Positions 51,954-59,306 of a stretch of 64,000 bases of DNA are shown piece by piece. The notes beneath the pieces were generated by a model that saw only the letters and a program-made list of their open reading frames with translations, was not told where the DNA came from and did not search any database. How positions within the stretch are numbered: the first letter of the stretch is position 1; each line of letters starts with the position of its first letter. The translations under genes and the position numbers were made by a program. The DNA lies in the NCBI RefSeq assembly GCF_039973015.1, contig NZ_JBDWLT010000003.1, positions 1 through 64,000 of the forward strand. Direction: 5' to 3'. Origin of the DNA: Parvibaculum sp039973015. Lineage in GTDB: Bacteria > Pseudomonadota > Alphaproteobacteria > Parvibaculales > Parvibaculaceae.

Positions 51954-52007
51954 CACCCTCCCCCTGTGGGAGGGTCCAGAAATCCTTCTGGATTTCTGGG
52001 GGAGGGG
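51954..52007. repeat. double-hairpin palindromic repeat, copy A
   Basis: ACCCTCCC/GGGAGGGT hairpin directly followed by the perfect CCAGAAATCC/GGATTTCTGG hairpin, then GGGAGGGG. It starts 20 bases past the cimA stop and may act as its transcript end structure. Same family as copies at 42406, 52181 and 52447. Confidence 0.8.
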
Positions 52008-52032
52008 AAACAGCCTCCGCCACACCCAAAAG

Positions 52033-52246
52033 TGTCATCCCGGGATTTATTCCCGGGACCCGCTCGCCTCTCGTTTCGCCGCAGCGTGGATTGGGCCCCG
52101 GCAACGAGTGCCGGGGGTGGCACTTGTTGTTTGCGAAGCAGATAAACGTGCCTCCGCGTTCTCCGCGCCTCCTGCTTCCCACCCGCCCCTGGGGGCGGGT
52201 CGAGAAATTCGAGCTTGCGAAGGATTTCTCGGGGCGGGGGAGGCGG
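52033..52246. repeat. 214-bp direct repeat, unit 1
   Basis: Almost identical to 52300-52512. The unit starts TGTCATCCCGGGATTTAT with a CCCGGG palindrome, contains GGGCCCCGGCAACGAGTGCC, and ends with a double-hairpin palindrome (52181-52246: ACCCGCCCC/GGGGCGGGT, then CGAGAAAT/ATTTCTCG). Open frames through it are by-products of the repeat, not genes. The 53 bases between the units show nothing special. Confidence 0.88.
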
Positions 52247-52299
52247 CATGGCAATCCATAAGGCTCTCGACAGGAGGTGACACCGGCCTAACCCGCAAA

Positions 52300-52512
52300 T
52301 GTCATCCCGGGATTTATTCCCGGGACCCGCTCGCCTCTCGTTTCGCCGCAGCGTGGATTGGGCCCCGGCAACGAGTGCCGGGGTGACACTTGTTGTTTGC
52401 GAAGCAGACAAACGTGCCTCCGCGTTCTCCGCGCCTCCTGCTTCCCACCCGCCCCTGGGGGCGGGTCGAGAAATTCGAGCTTGCGAAGGATTTCTCGGGG
52501 CGGGGGAGGCGG
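52300..52512. repeat. 213-bp direct repeat, unit 2
   Basis: Second copy, differing from unit 1 by a few bases (for example GGGGTGACAC against GGGGGTGGCAC, and AGACAAACG against AGATAAACG). It ends seven bases from the stop of the minus-strand DUF1772 gene, so its terminal double hairpin (52447-52512) would be in that gene's 3' RNA. Confidence 0.88.
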
Positions 52513-52518
52513 TGACAC

Positions 52519-52995
52519 TCACACCATCGCCAGCACATAGAGCACCAGCGACACGGAAGGCGCGACCGTCCGCACCGTGTTCCACATGGTCCACGCCACG
52601 AGATAATGCTTCCACATCGCCGCGCCTTCCGCGCTTGCGGGCTCGACCTTCGCAAGCCGGTTGTTCAGCGGCACGTTGAAGACGATGGTCACGAGAATGC
52701 AACCCGCGAGGTAGAACACAGCGCCCGCCAGAAGCAGCGCCGCCTCCGCCGTGCCCCAATACATCACCGCATAGCCGCCAAGCACCAGCGACAGCGCCGC
52801 CGTCCCGAAAAAGGCGAGAAAGAAAACCGGATTGATGACGGCGATATTGATCGACTGCATCGCCGAGATCCCCTCATGCGGCGGCAGTTTCCCGAGCGCC
52901 TTCATGATGAAGCTCGAAAAGCCGTAGAAGATGCCTGCCACGATCCCGCTGCCGAGTGCGGCCGCAAGCGTCACCACGAATATAATGCCGGACAT
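52519..52995 (-). CDS. DUF1772 domain-containing membrane protein
   Basis: A 158-residue protein with four hydrophobic segments: GIIFVVTLAAALGSGIVAGIFYGFSSFIM, NPVFFLAFFGTAALSLVLGG, AALLLAGAVFYLAGCILVTIVFNVPLNNRLA and VRTVAPSVSLVLYVLAM. The VPLNNRLA-type loop and the closing W.xW segment are typical of DUF1772 (anthrone-oxygenase-like) proteins of unknown bacterial function. Start at 52995 after GGGGG; an open extension upstream is not family-like. It lies downstream of the restriction-modification gene on the same strand, 98 bp away. Confidence 0.78.
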   Translation of the reverse strand: MSGIIFVVTLAAALGSGIVAGIFYGFSSFIMKALGKLPPHEGISAMQSINIAVINPVFFLAFFGTAALSLVLGGYAVMYWGTAEAALLLAGAVFYLAGCILVTIVFNVPLNNRLAKVEPASAEGAAMWKHYLVAWTMWNTVRTVAPSVSLVLYVLAMV

Positions 52996-53093
52996 GATCG
53001 CCCCCTGATTGTCATCCCGAAATATTCTGAATCCGCGCGTCGCGCATCTCGTTTTGAGCAGCATGGACCGGGCCTCGCGAAGAGGCTGCGGCG

Positions 53094-56000
53094 TCACGCC
53101 TGAATGGTACTTTCAAGCAGCGCGATTTCATCTTCCGTCAGATCGAACAGCTCATAGACGATGCCGTCGATCTCTGCTTCGCAGCGCGCGATCTCGGCGC
53201 TCAGCCGCGCAATCTCCGCGCGGTCGCGGTCGATCCATTCTTCCCAGCCGGTGCGTTCGGCCAGCGGAATATCCGCCTTGAAAACCTTCTTCACCTCGGC
53301 GCGAAAGGCGGCGAAGTCGGGCAGGGTCCACCATTCCTGAAGCCGCGTCGTCAGCTTGGGCTCGCGGCCCGGCGGGCACAGGTCGGGAATGCGTCGAGTA
53401 AGGCCGGTTTGCAGCGCAAGCCGGGCTTTTGCGGCGTCATGTGCCGCTTCAGACAGAGCCGCGAGCTTTGCCTTTGCCTCGCCCGGCCAATCAGGAATTG
53501 GCATTTCACCTAGATGGTTTGAAAAGAAACGCACAAACCCGCCCCTGATCTGCGCACTGACGTTGAGATAAGTGAACCAAAGCAGCTTGGAATTTAGGTA
53601 AGCGGTCAGGTGGTGCTCGTCGCTGGGAATGAAATACCCGGTGTTCGCCAAGAACGACTCGTCTGCGCTTACATGAAACGGCGCACTGTCGCCAATATCT
53701 TTGTACGTGATCTTCGGCGCGGCGAAGTGTGGTGCATAGGCTTCCTGCGCCTGTTGCAGCTCGAACCACTCCTGCTTTGTCGCGCGCTTCTCCAGCCGGT
53801 CCTTGAAGGGCAGCAGCCAATCCCGAATGGCCGGATAGTCGTCAATGTCGATCCGGTTTTTCGGGATGTAGATCAGCCAGAGCCCGCGCGGCTCGGCCCG
53901 CCAGCGCTTCACGTCCTTGCCTTCGAGGAAGGGTTTCAGGAGTTCGGATGAGCGCGGGTCTTCCGCGCACAGCCGCTCTTTCGTCTCATTGTCGATCACG
54001 AAGGCTTCGTTCAGTCCCGTCACGATGCCCCGGCAGGGCGATCCATAGACCTCCTTCAGGGTCTTCTTTCCCTCCTTGATCTTGTCGCGCAGGCGGCGCA
54101 GGGCCGGGTTTTCCAGTTCCCACGAGCCGTCCCCCAGCGCTGCTTGCGGATAGGGCCCGCCCGCCGCTGCCCATGTCGCGAGAAAATTGTTCTCCGGCAG
54201 CACGTCCACCTTCCAGAAGCGCAGCTCGTGGCCCTTGGGTGCCGCGCCTCGCCTCATGGTCAGGATGGCCGGGTAGGTGGTCACGCCCGCGAAGACCTGA
54301 AGGTCGCCGAAGTCCACCACGCTTTCGATGGTTGCCTCGCGCAGCAGATAGTCGCGCAACGGCTTTCCCGACCCGGTCTTGAAGAAAGTATTGGAAGAAA
54401 TATAGCCAAGCCGCCCGCCCTGCTTCAGAAGGCGCAAGCCCCGTTCGTAAAAATAGCAATAGAGGTCCGCCCGGTCGGAGACGACTTCATAGCGGGCTTC
54501 GAGATAGGGCTTTATCGCCTTGAGAAATTCCATGCGCACGTAAGGCGGGTTGCCCAGAACCACGTCGAAGCCGCCTTCGGCGAACACTTTGGGAAAAGCA
54601 TCGGCCCAGGTGAAGGCATGATCGAGATAGGCGAAATTGCTGTCTTCGATCAGGCTGTCGCCGACGCGCAGATTGGCGTCGAGGCTGTCCAGCACCTTGC
54701 CGCGCCTCGCGGTCTTGATCCAGAGAGACAGCTTGGCGATCTCGATGCTTTCCTCGTTCACATCGACGCCGAAGAGATTGTTCGTGAGGATTTCGCTGTC
54801 GGGGTCCAGCAAGTCCTGAATGTGCCGGTCCCTGCCTTCCAGCTCGGCGATCTTGTCGTTCACGCGCGACAATTCGGCCTTGAGAAAGTCGAAAGCCATG
54901 ATGAGGAACACGCCCGATCCGCAGGCAGGATCGACGATGCGCAACGTCTTGACCCGTTCGCGATAGGCTTGCCACGCTTCCCGTTCGGCTGATTTCCTGC
55001 GCCACGGAATGTTCTCATAGTCGGAAATATCCGCCCCGGCTTTTGCGTGAGAGCGCAAGACATCGGCGAATATTTCCTTGAGATGCGCCCCCAGAGTTTC
55101 GGCGACGATGAAGCGGGCAATATAGTCGGGCGTGTAGACGACGCCATCGCGCTTGCGCCGTCCGGTTGTACCGCTGGTCTTTTCCGGCTCGCTTGCTTCG
55201 CCGCGCGCCTGCGCCTGAAGCCGCTCGACGTCGGCAATCGACTGCTCGAAAATATGCCCGAGAACAGTCACGGACACTTCCGATGCGAAGTCGTACTCGC
55301 CGAGCGTCTTGAATCCCTCGCATACCTCGTCGGGCAAATCGAGAGTGTCGATGCTTTCATCGGGCTGGAACAGACCGCCATTGTAGCGGGGAATTTTCAG
55401 TTCCGCGCTGCCGCGGTCGATGGCGTTGAACAGCCCCTTGAAATTGCTCCAGACAGGGCGGGGGTTGTAGCGGTCGCGCGCGCTGAAGGCGTCGGCGAGC
55501 GTGTTGTCGGGCAGCAGCCCTGTGTCTTCTGCAAAGGCAATGAAGAGCACACGGTCGAGAATTTTCTGGGCTGTTGCGATCGCGTCGAGCGGGGCGACGC
55601 CGGGGCTCGCCGACTGCACGGCACCGATCAGCTTTACGCGCAGAGCGTTATAATCGTCGTAAAGCTTGTCGGTAATGTCCTTGTCTTCGAGGCGGCTTTC
55701 CTTGAGCAATTCGAGCGTGCGGCCCGACAGCAGGCTTTCCGCCGAAAGCAGCAGCATGAACCGCGCGTACTCCTCGGCATCGGCAAGTTTGTCGAGCCGG
55801 AAAGTCTCATATGCAGCCGTGCCTTCGCCAAATCCATAGAGCCGCAGCTCGATCATGTTCGAAACGAGAACCCATTTCACGCCCCGCGCATTCATGGCGT
55901 ATTCCCATGCCTGCTGGACCGGGCTCTTGTTCCGCCCCGGCATGATGGTGTCGAGATCGCGTGTGTCCGCGCCCTTCAGCTCGAAGGGGGCGAGGATTTC

Positions 56001-56285
56001 GGCCGTCTTGCCGCCAAACCGTCCAAGGGCCAGATCGACGCTGCCGCGCAAGATGGCCTGCTCGGTTGCGACTGTATATTCGGCGCCGCTGGAAGGCCCT
56101 TGATAGCCGAGGACGCCTTCAACGATTTTCGATGTGAATTCACCGTGAAGAGCTGTCTCTTTCAGGTCGTAGACACGTTCGGATTCGATGAGCTCCGCCC
56201 ATGCTTTCAGCGCTGCGGCATGGTCGGCGGGTACGGACCCGGGCTTCAAATGGCGTTTCAGCGTTTTGCGATTGAAAAGGTTCAT
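53094..56285 (-). CDS. type IIG restriction-modification enzyme (Eco57I-like, single chain)
   Basis: A 1063-residue protein. The N terminus contains a PD-(D/E)xK nuclease pattern: GSVDLAL with Asp84, then FELKGA with Glu102 and Lys104. A helical connector (about 170-380) leads to an adenine methyltransferase: SAM motif I DPACGSGVF (452-460) and catalytic NPPY (579-582), with YTPDYIARFIV before them. The C-terminal part (about 740-1063) has TaqI-like target-recognition features (YFIPSDEHHLTAYLNSKLLWF, FSNHLGEMPIPDW) and a coiled end. One polypeptide would methylate and cleave DNA, so no separate specificity gene is needed. It sits beside a repeat block and is unrelated to its neighbours, suggesting acquisition by transfer. 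Confidence 0.88.
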   Translation of the reverse strand: MNLFNRKTLKRHLKPGSVPADHAAALKAWAELIESERVYDLKETALHGEFTSKIVEGVLGYQGPSSGAEYTVATEQAILRGSVDLALGRFGGKTAEILAPFELKGADTRDLDTIMPGRNKSPVQQAWEYAMNARGVKWVLVSNMIELRLYGFGEGTAAYETFRLDKLADAEEYARFMLLLSAESLLSGRTLELLKESRLEDKDITDKLYDDYNALRVKLIGAVQSASPGVAPLDAIATAQKILDRVLFIAFAEDTGLLPDNTLADAFSARDRYNPRPVWSNFKGLFNAIDRGSAELKIPRYNGGLFQPDESIDTLDLPDEVCEGFKTLGEYDFASEVSVTVLGHIFEQSIADVERLQAQARGEASEPEKTSGTTGRRKRDGVVYTPDYIARFIVAETLGAHLKEIFADVLRSHAKAGADISDYENIPWRRKSAEREAWQAYRERVKTLRIVDPACGSGVFLIMAFDFLKAELSRVNDKIAELEGRDRHIQDLLDPDSEILTNNLFGVDVNEESIEIAKLSLWIKTARRGKVLDSLDANLRVGDSLIEDSNFAYLDHAFTWADAFPKVFAEGGFDVVLGNPPYVRMEFLKAIKPYLEARYEVVSDRADLYCYFYERGLRLLKQGGRLGYISSNTFFKTGSGKPLRDYLLREATIESVVDFGDLQVFAGVTTYPAILTMRRGAAPKGHELRFWKVDVLPENNFLATWAAAGGPYPQAALGDGSWELENPALRRLRDKIKEGKKTLKEVYGSPCRGIVTGLNEAFVIDNETKERLCAEDPRSSELLKPFLEGKDVKRWRAEPRGLWLIYIPKNRIDIDDYPAIRDWLLPFKDRLEKRATKQEWFELQQAQEAYAPHFAAPKITYKDIGDSAPFHVSADESFLANTGYFIPSDEHHLTAYLNSKLLWFTYLNVSAQIRGGFVRFFSNHLGEMPIPDWPGEAKAKLAALSEAAHDAAKARLALQTGLTRRIPDLCPPGREPKLTTRLQEWWTLPDFAAFRAEVKKVFKADIPLAERTGWEEWIDRDRAEIARLSAEIARCEAEIDGIVYELFDLTEDEIALLESTIQA

Positions 56286-56504
56286 CCATTTGCCATTGAA
56301 AAACCGGGTCGAAAACCGGATTGAAGACCGGGCGGCGTTATTCCGCTGTTCCCTTGCGATTCGGGGGTCGCGCTGTTTGGCGATGATGGCGCGTAAGGTG
56401 CCTCTCGCAAAGGGTTGAGTTGTTTGACGCGCCCGGCATCCCGCCTTTCTCTGTGATACAAGATGCGCGCGGATGCGCCCCCGGCATTCCGCAGGAGAAA
56501 CGAA

Positions 56505-57443
56505 GTGCAGGAAAAACCCGCCCCCTCAACGCCCTCAAGCGAAGCCGCGCTCGGCGCCGCCTCGGCGGGCCTTGGCTATCTCCTCTGGGGCCTCTCCGTC
56601 ATCTTCTACAAGCAGCTCATGGATGTGCCGCCCTTCGAGGTGCTGGCCCATCGCTCCGTCTGGAGCGTCGTGCTGACGCTCCTCCTCATCTTCGCGCTCA
56701 GCCGCCGCGCCGCCTTGATGGCGGTGCTTCGCGACCGCCGCACCATGCTGACGCTGCTCGGCACCGGCCTCCTGATCGGCTCCAACTGGTTCGTCTTCAT
56801 CTATTCGATCAACGAGGCGCGCATCGTCGAGACGAGCCTCGGCTATTACATCAATCCCCTGGTCAGCGTGCTGCTCGGCGTCGCCTTTCTCGGCGAGCGT
56901 CTGTCGCGCGCGCAAATCTTCGCGGTCGTGCTCGCCGCCATCGGCGTGGCGATCTTCGCCTTCGACCTTGGCCAGCTTCCCTGGATATCGCTCTACCTTG
57001 CGGCGAGCTTCGCGGCCTATGGCTATTTGCGCAAGGTGTCGCGCGCCACGCCCCTCGAAGGTCTCTTTGTCGAGGTTCTGGTGCTGCTTCCCCTCGCGCT
57101 CGCCTATCTCTGGTGGCTTTCGGGGCATGGCGGTACGAGCTTCGGCGGCGGCAGCTGGTTCACATGGACCTTCCTTGTACTGACGGGTCCGATGACGGCT
57201 GTGCCGCTCTTCCTTTTCGCCTTCGGGGCGCAGCGCATCCGCCTCGCCACCCTCGGCCTGATGCAGTATCTCGCCCCGACGACGCAGTTCCTCGTCGCCG
57301 TCTTTCTCTATGGAGAGCCGCTCGGTTCCGTCCAGTTGATGACCTTCGGCCTCATCTGGTTCGGACTGGGGATATTTTCCTTCGAGACATGGCGCTCGGA
57401 GCGTTCGCTCCGCCGCATGGCCGCTCTCGCAAACCGGGGATAG
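56505..57443 (+). CDS. rarD: RarD-type EamA/DMT transporter
   Basis: A ten-helix inner-membrane transporter of about 312 residues with two EamA repeats. RarD features are AGLGYLLWGLSVIFYKQL, LAHRSVWSVVLTLLL, GSNWFVFIYSINEARIVETSLGYYINPLVSVLLGV and a C-terminal LAPTTQFLVAVFLYGEPL. The substrate is unknown. I prefer the GTG start at 56505, because AGGAGA lies six bases before it; an in-frame ATG at 56463 has no ribosome-binding site. Confidence 0.88.
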   Translation: MQEKPAPSTPSSEAALGAASAGLGYLLWGLSVIFYKQLMDVPPFEVLAHRSVWSVVLTLLLIFALSRRAALMAVLRDRRTMLTLLGTGLLIGSNWFVFIYSINEARIVETSLGYYINPLVSVLLGVAFLGERLSRAQIFAVVLAAIGVAIFAFDLGQLPWISLYLAASFAAYGYLRKVSRATPLEGLFVEVLVLLPLALAYLWWLSGHGGTSFGGGSWFTWTFLVLTGPMTAVPLFLFAFGAQRIRLATLGLMQYLAPTTQFLVAVFLYGEPLGSVQLMTFGLIWFGLGIFSFETWRSERSLRRMAALANRG

Positions 57444-57507
57444 ATTTCGCCGGGAATCTTTTGTGACGTTATCGTGACGTTTCGATGACAGTCGGTCGTG
57501 TTTATCC

Positions 57508-58056
57508 TCAGAGCGAGGCTTCGATCCGGGGGATGATATCCTCGATCTTGTCCACCACCGAGTAGATCCGGCGGATCTCGGAGCGCGCGAATCCGGCCTT
57601 GATGATGTGGTCCAGCAGCTCGATCATCGGGTCCCAGAAGCCCTTGAGATTGGCGATGATGATCGGGTTCGAATGCCGCCCGAGCTGCGCCCAGGTCAGC
57701 ATTTCGATGGTTTCCTCAACCGTTCCAATACCTCCGGGAAGAGCCACAAAGGCTTGAGAACGCTCGAACATTTGCTGTTTGCGGGCATGCATGCTGTCGG
57801 TAACGATGAGCTCGCTCACCTCCTTGAACTCGACTTCCACCTCCGTCAGGAATTTGGGGATGATGCCCGTCACCCGGCCGCCCTCGGCGAGCACCGCGCG
57901 CGCCACCGCGCCCATCACGCCGATGCCGCCGCCGCCATAGACGAGTTCGACATCGGCCTTCGCCATCCGCCGTCCGAATTCGTCTCCCGCCTCCATGAAA
58001 AAAGGATCGCTGCCGGTGCTCGAACCGCAGTAAACACAAAGACTTGAGAGCTGCAT
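57508..58056 (-). CDS. LOG-family (TIGR00730) nucleoside monophosphate phosphoribohydrolase-like
   Basis: A 182-residue Rossmann protein: SLCVYCGSSTGSDPFF at the start, YGGGGIGVMGAVARAVL, then the signature PGGIGTVEETIEMLTWAQLG. Plant and bacterial relatives release free base from cytokinin or AMP-type ribotides; in most bacteria the role is uncertain. The ATG at 58056 is used; an upstream TTG would add six residues. Divergent from the LysM gene, with 149 bp between starts. Confidence 0.87.
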   Translation of the reverse strand: MQLSSLCVYCGSSTGSDPFFMEAGDEFGRRMAKADVELVYGGGGIGVMGAVARAVLAEGGRVTGIIPKFLTEVEVEFKEVSELIVTDSMHARKQQMFERSQAFVALPGGIGTVEETIEMLTWAQLGRHSNPIIIANLKGFWDPMIELLDHIIKAGFARSEIRRIYSVVDKIEDIIPRIEASL

Positions 58057-58205
58057 GAGAAGGGTGACCTTCAATTTTTATGGTCGCTGTTTCACTCGCG
58101 AGGTTTCACATTGGTGCCGTAATTGCAAGCTACGCGGTAGCATAGGCTGATGGTGGTGTTCTGTTCCGTTTCGGCACAGCCGTATCGGGGAAGGAAACAG
58201 GGAAA

Positions 58206-59171
58206 ATGAAAATTGGGGCAATAGTTGGCGCCTTTGTTGTGGCGCTGCTTCTTCTCGTGGGCGGCTGGTGGTTTTTTCTGCGTGGCGATACGGAGCCCGC
58301 ACCGTCCGAAGTCATAGCCGAAGCACCCTCGGAGCCTGCGGAACCGGGCGCCGAAGAGGAAGACCCCGCGATCCCGACTTTCGACATCGTTCGTGTGGAG
58401 CGCGACGGCTCGGCGCTTGCCGCTGGCCGCTCCCTTCCGGGGGCCCGTATCCAGCTCAAGGCGAACGGCGAAGTGGTTGCCGAGACAACCTCGGATGACA
58501 ATGGCGAATGGGTCGCCGTCCTCGAAAAGCCGCTCTCCGCGGGCACTATTGAACTCCGTCTCACGGCGATCAACCCGGACGGCAGCAGCAAGGACAGCAA
58601 GCAGGTCGTGACTGTCTCCGTCCCCGAAAGTGAAGACGAGCAGATGCTCGTCGTCCGCAGCGAGCCGGGCAAAGCGAGCAAGGTTCTTCAGGGACCGGGC
58701 GTCCCCGCCGATGCGGGCAGCCTCGTTCTCGAAACCGTCGATTATGACGACGAAGGCAATGTCATCATTTCGGGCCGGGCCGATGCGGGCGCCACTGTCC
58801 GCATTTATATCGGCGGCGAGCTTGCCGGCGAGACGAAGGCGGATGAAACCGGCCGCTGGGAGCTGAGCCCTGAAACCGATATCGCGCCCGGTCAATACGC
58901 GCTCCGCGTCGATCAGGTGGACGAGCAGGGGCAGGTCGTCGGTCGCGTCGAGGTGCCTTTCGAAAGGGGCGAACGCGAAGCCGTTCTTGCCGCTCTCAAG
59001 CAGGGCAAGGTCGTGATCCAGCCCGGCAACAATCTCTGGAATATTGCGCGCAACGTCTACGGGTCCGGCTTCAGCTACACAATCATCTACGAAGCCAACA
59101 AGGCCCAGATTCGCGACCCGAACCTGATCTATCCGGGCCAGGTCTTTGAAACGCCCGCCAAGGGCCGCTGA
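58206..59171 (+). CDS. membrane-anchored LysM domain protein with Ig-like repeats
   Basis: A 321-residue protein. An uncleaved-looking anchor (about 4-26, IGAIVGAFVVALLLLVGGWWFFL) is followed by an acidic Pro/Glu linker (about 28-58). Two Ig-like repeats come next (SLPGARIQLKANGEVVAETTSDDNGEW and a second copy GRADAGATVRIYIGGELAGETKADETGRW). A C-terminal LysM module (about 270-317, QPGNNLWNIARNVYGSG to DPNLIYPGQVFETP) follows. It probably binds peptidoglycan in the periplasm. It has its own terminator. Confidence 0.85.
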   Translation: MKIGAIVGAFVVALLLLVGGWWFFLRGDTEPAPSEVIAEAPSEPAEPGAEEEDPAIPTFDIVRVERDGSALAAGRSLPGARIQLKANGEVVAETTSDDNGEWVAVLEKPLSAGTIELRLTAINPDGSSKDSKQVVTVSVPESEDEQMLVVRSEPGKASKVLQGPGVPADAGSLVLETVDYDDEGNVIISGRADAGATVRIYIGGELAGETKADETGRWELSPETDIAPGQYALRVDQVDEQGQVVGRVEVPFERGEREAVLAALKQGKVVIQPGNNLWNIARNVYGSGFSYTIIYEANKAQIRDPNLIYPGQVFETPAKGR

Positions 59172-59223
59172 AAAGGCAGGAAATCCGGGCGCGCAAACAA
59201 AACATTGTCCCCGGATCGATAAA

Positions 59224-59240
59224 CCTTATCTAGTATAAGG
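59224..59240. promoter_or_regulatory. palindrome upstream of the Atm1-type exporter
   Basis: CCTTAT-CTAGT-ATAAGG, a perfect six-base inverted repeat with a five-base spacer, 66 bases before the exporter start and just before the terminator of the LysM gene. It could be an operator or part of a -10 region. Inference. Confidence 0.3.
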
Positions 59241-59244
59241 AATT

Positions 59245-59274
59245 ACGCCCTGTCCGGGCTCCCGGACGGGGCGT
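59245..59274 (+). terminator. terminator after the LysM gene
   Basis: ACGCCC.TGTCCGG pairs with CCGGACG.GGGCGT around a GCTC loop; a short T-rich stretch (TTTGCTTGTTG) follows. Confidence 0.65.
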
Positions 59275-59306
59275 TTGCTTGTTGTGCGCGGAGACCTTGA
59301 AAGCCC

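Noticed and set aside
50116..52254. Open frame of 712 codons opposite cimA and running into the repeats
   Set aside because: Antisense of cimA joined to the repeat block; no family resemblance.
52033..52512. CRISPR-like array
   Set aside because: Only two long units with internal palindromes, no short regular repeats or variable spacers, and no cas genes in the window.
51935..52759. Minus-strand open frame of 274 codons across the duplicated repeats
   Set aside because: Translated repeat sequence with internally duplicated low-complexity peptide; starts inside the DUF1772 gene.
56505..57443. ATG start for rarD at 56463
   Set aside because: It lacks a ribosome-binding site, whereas the GTG at 56505 has AGGAGA at good distance; the ATG cannot be excluded.
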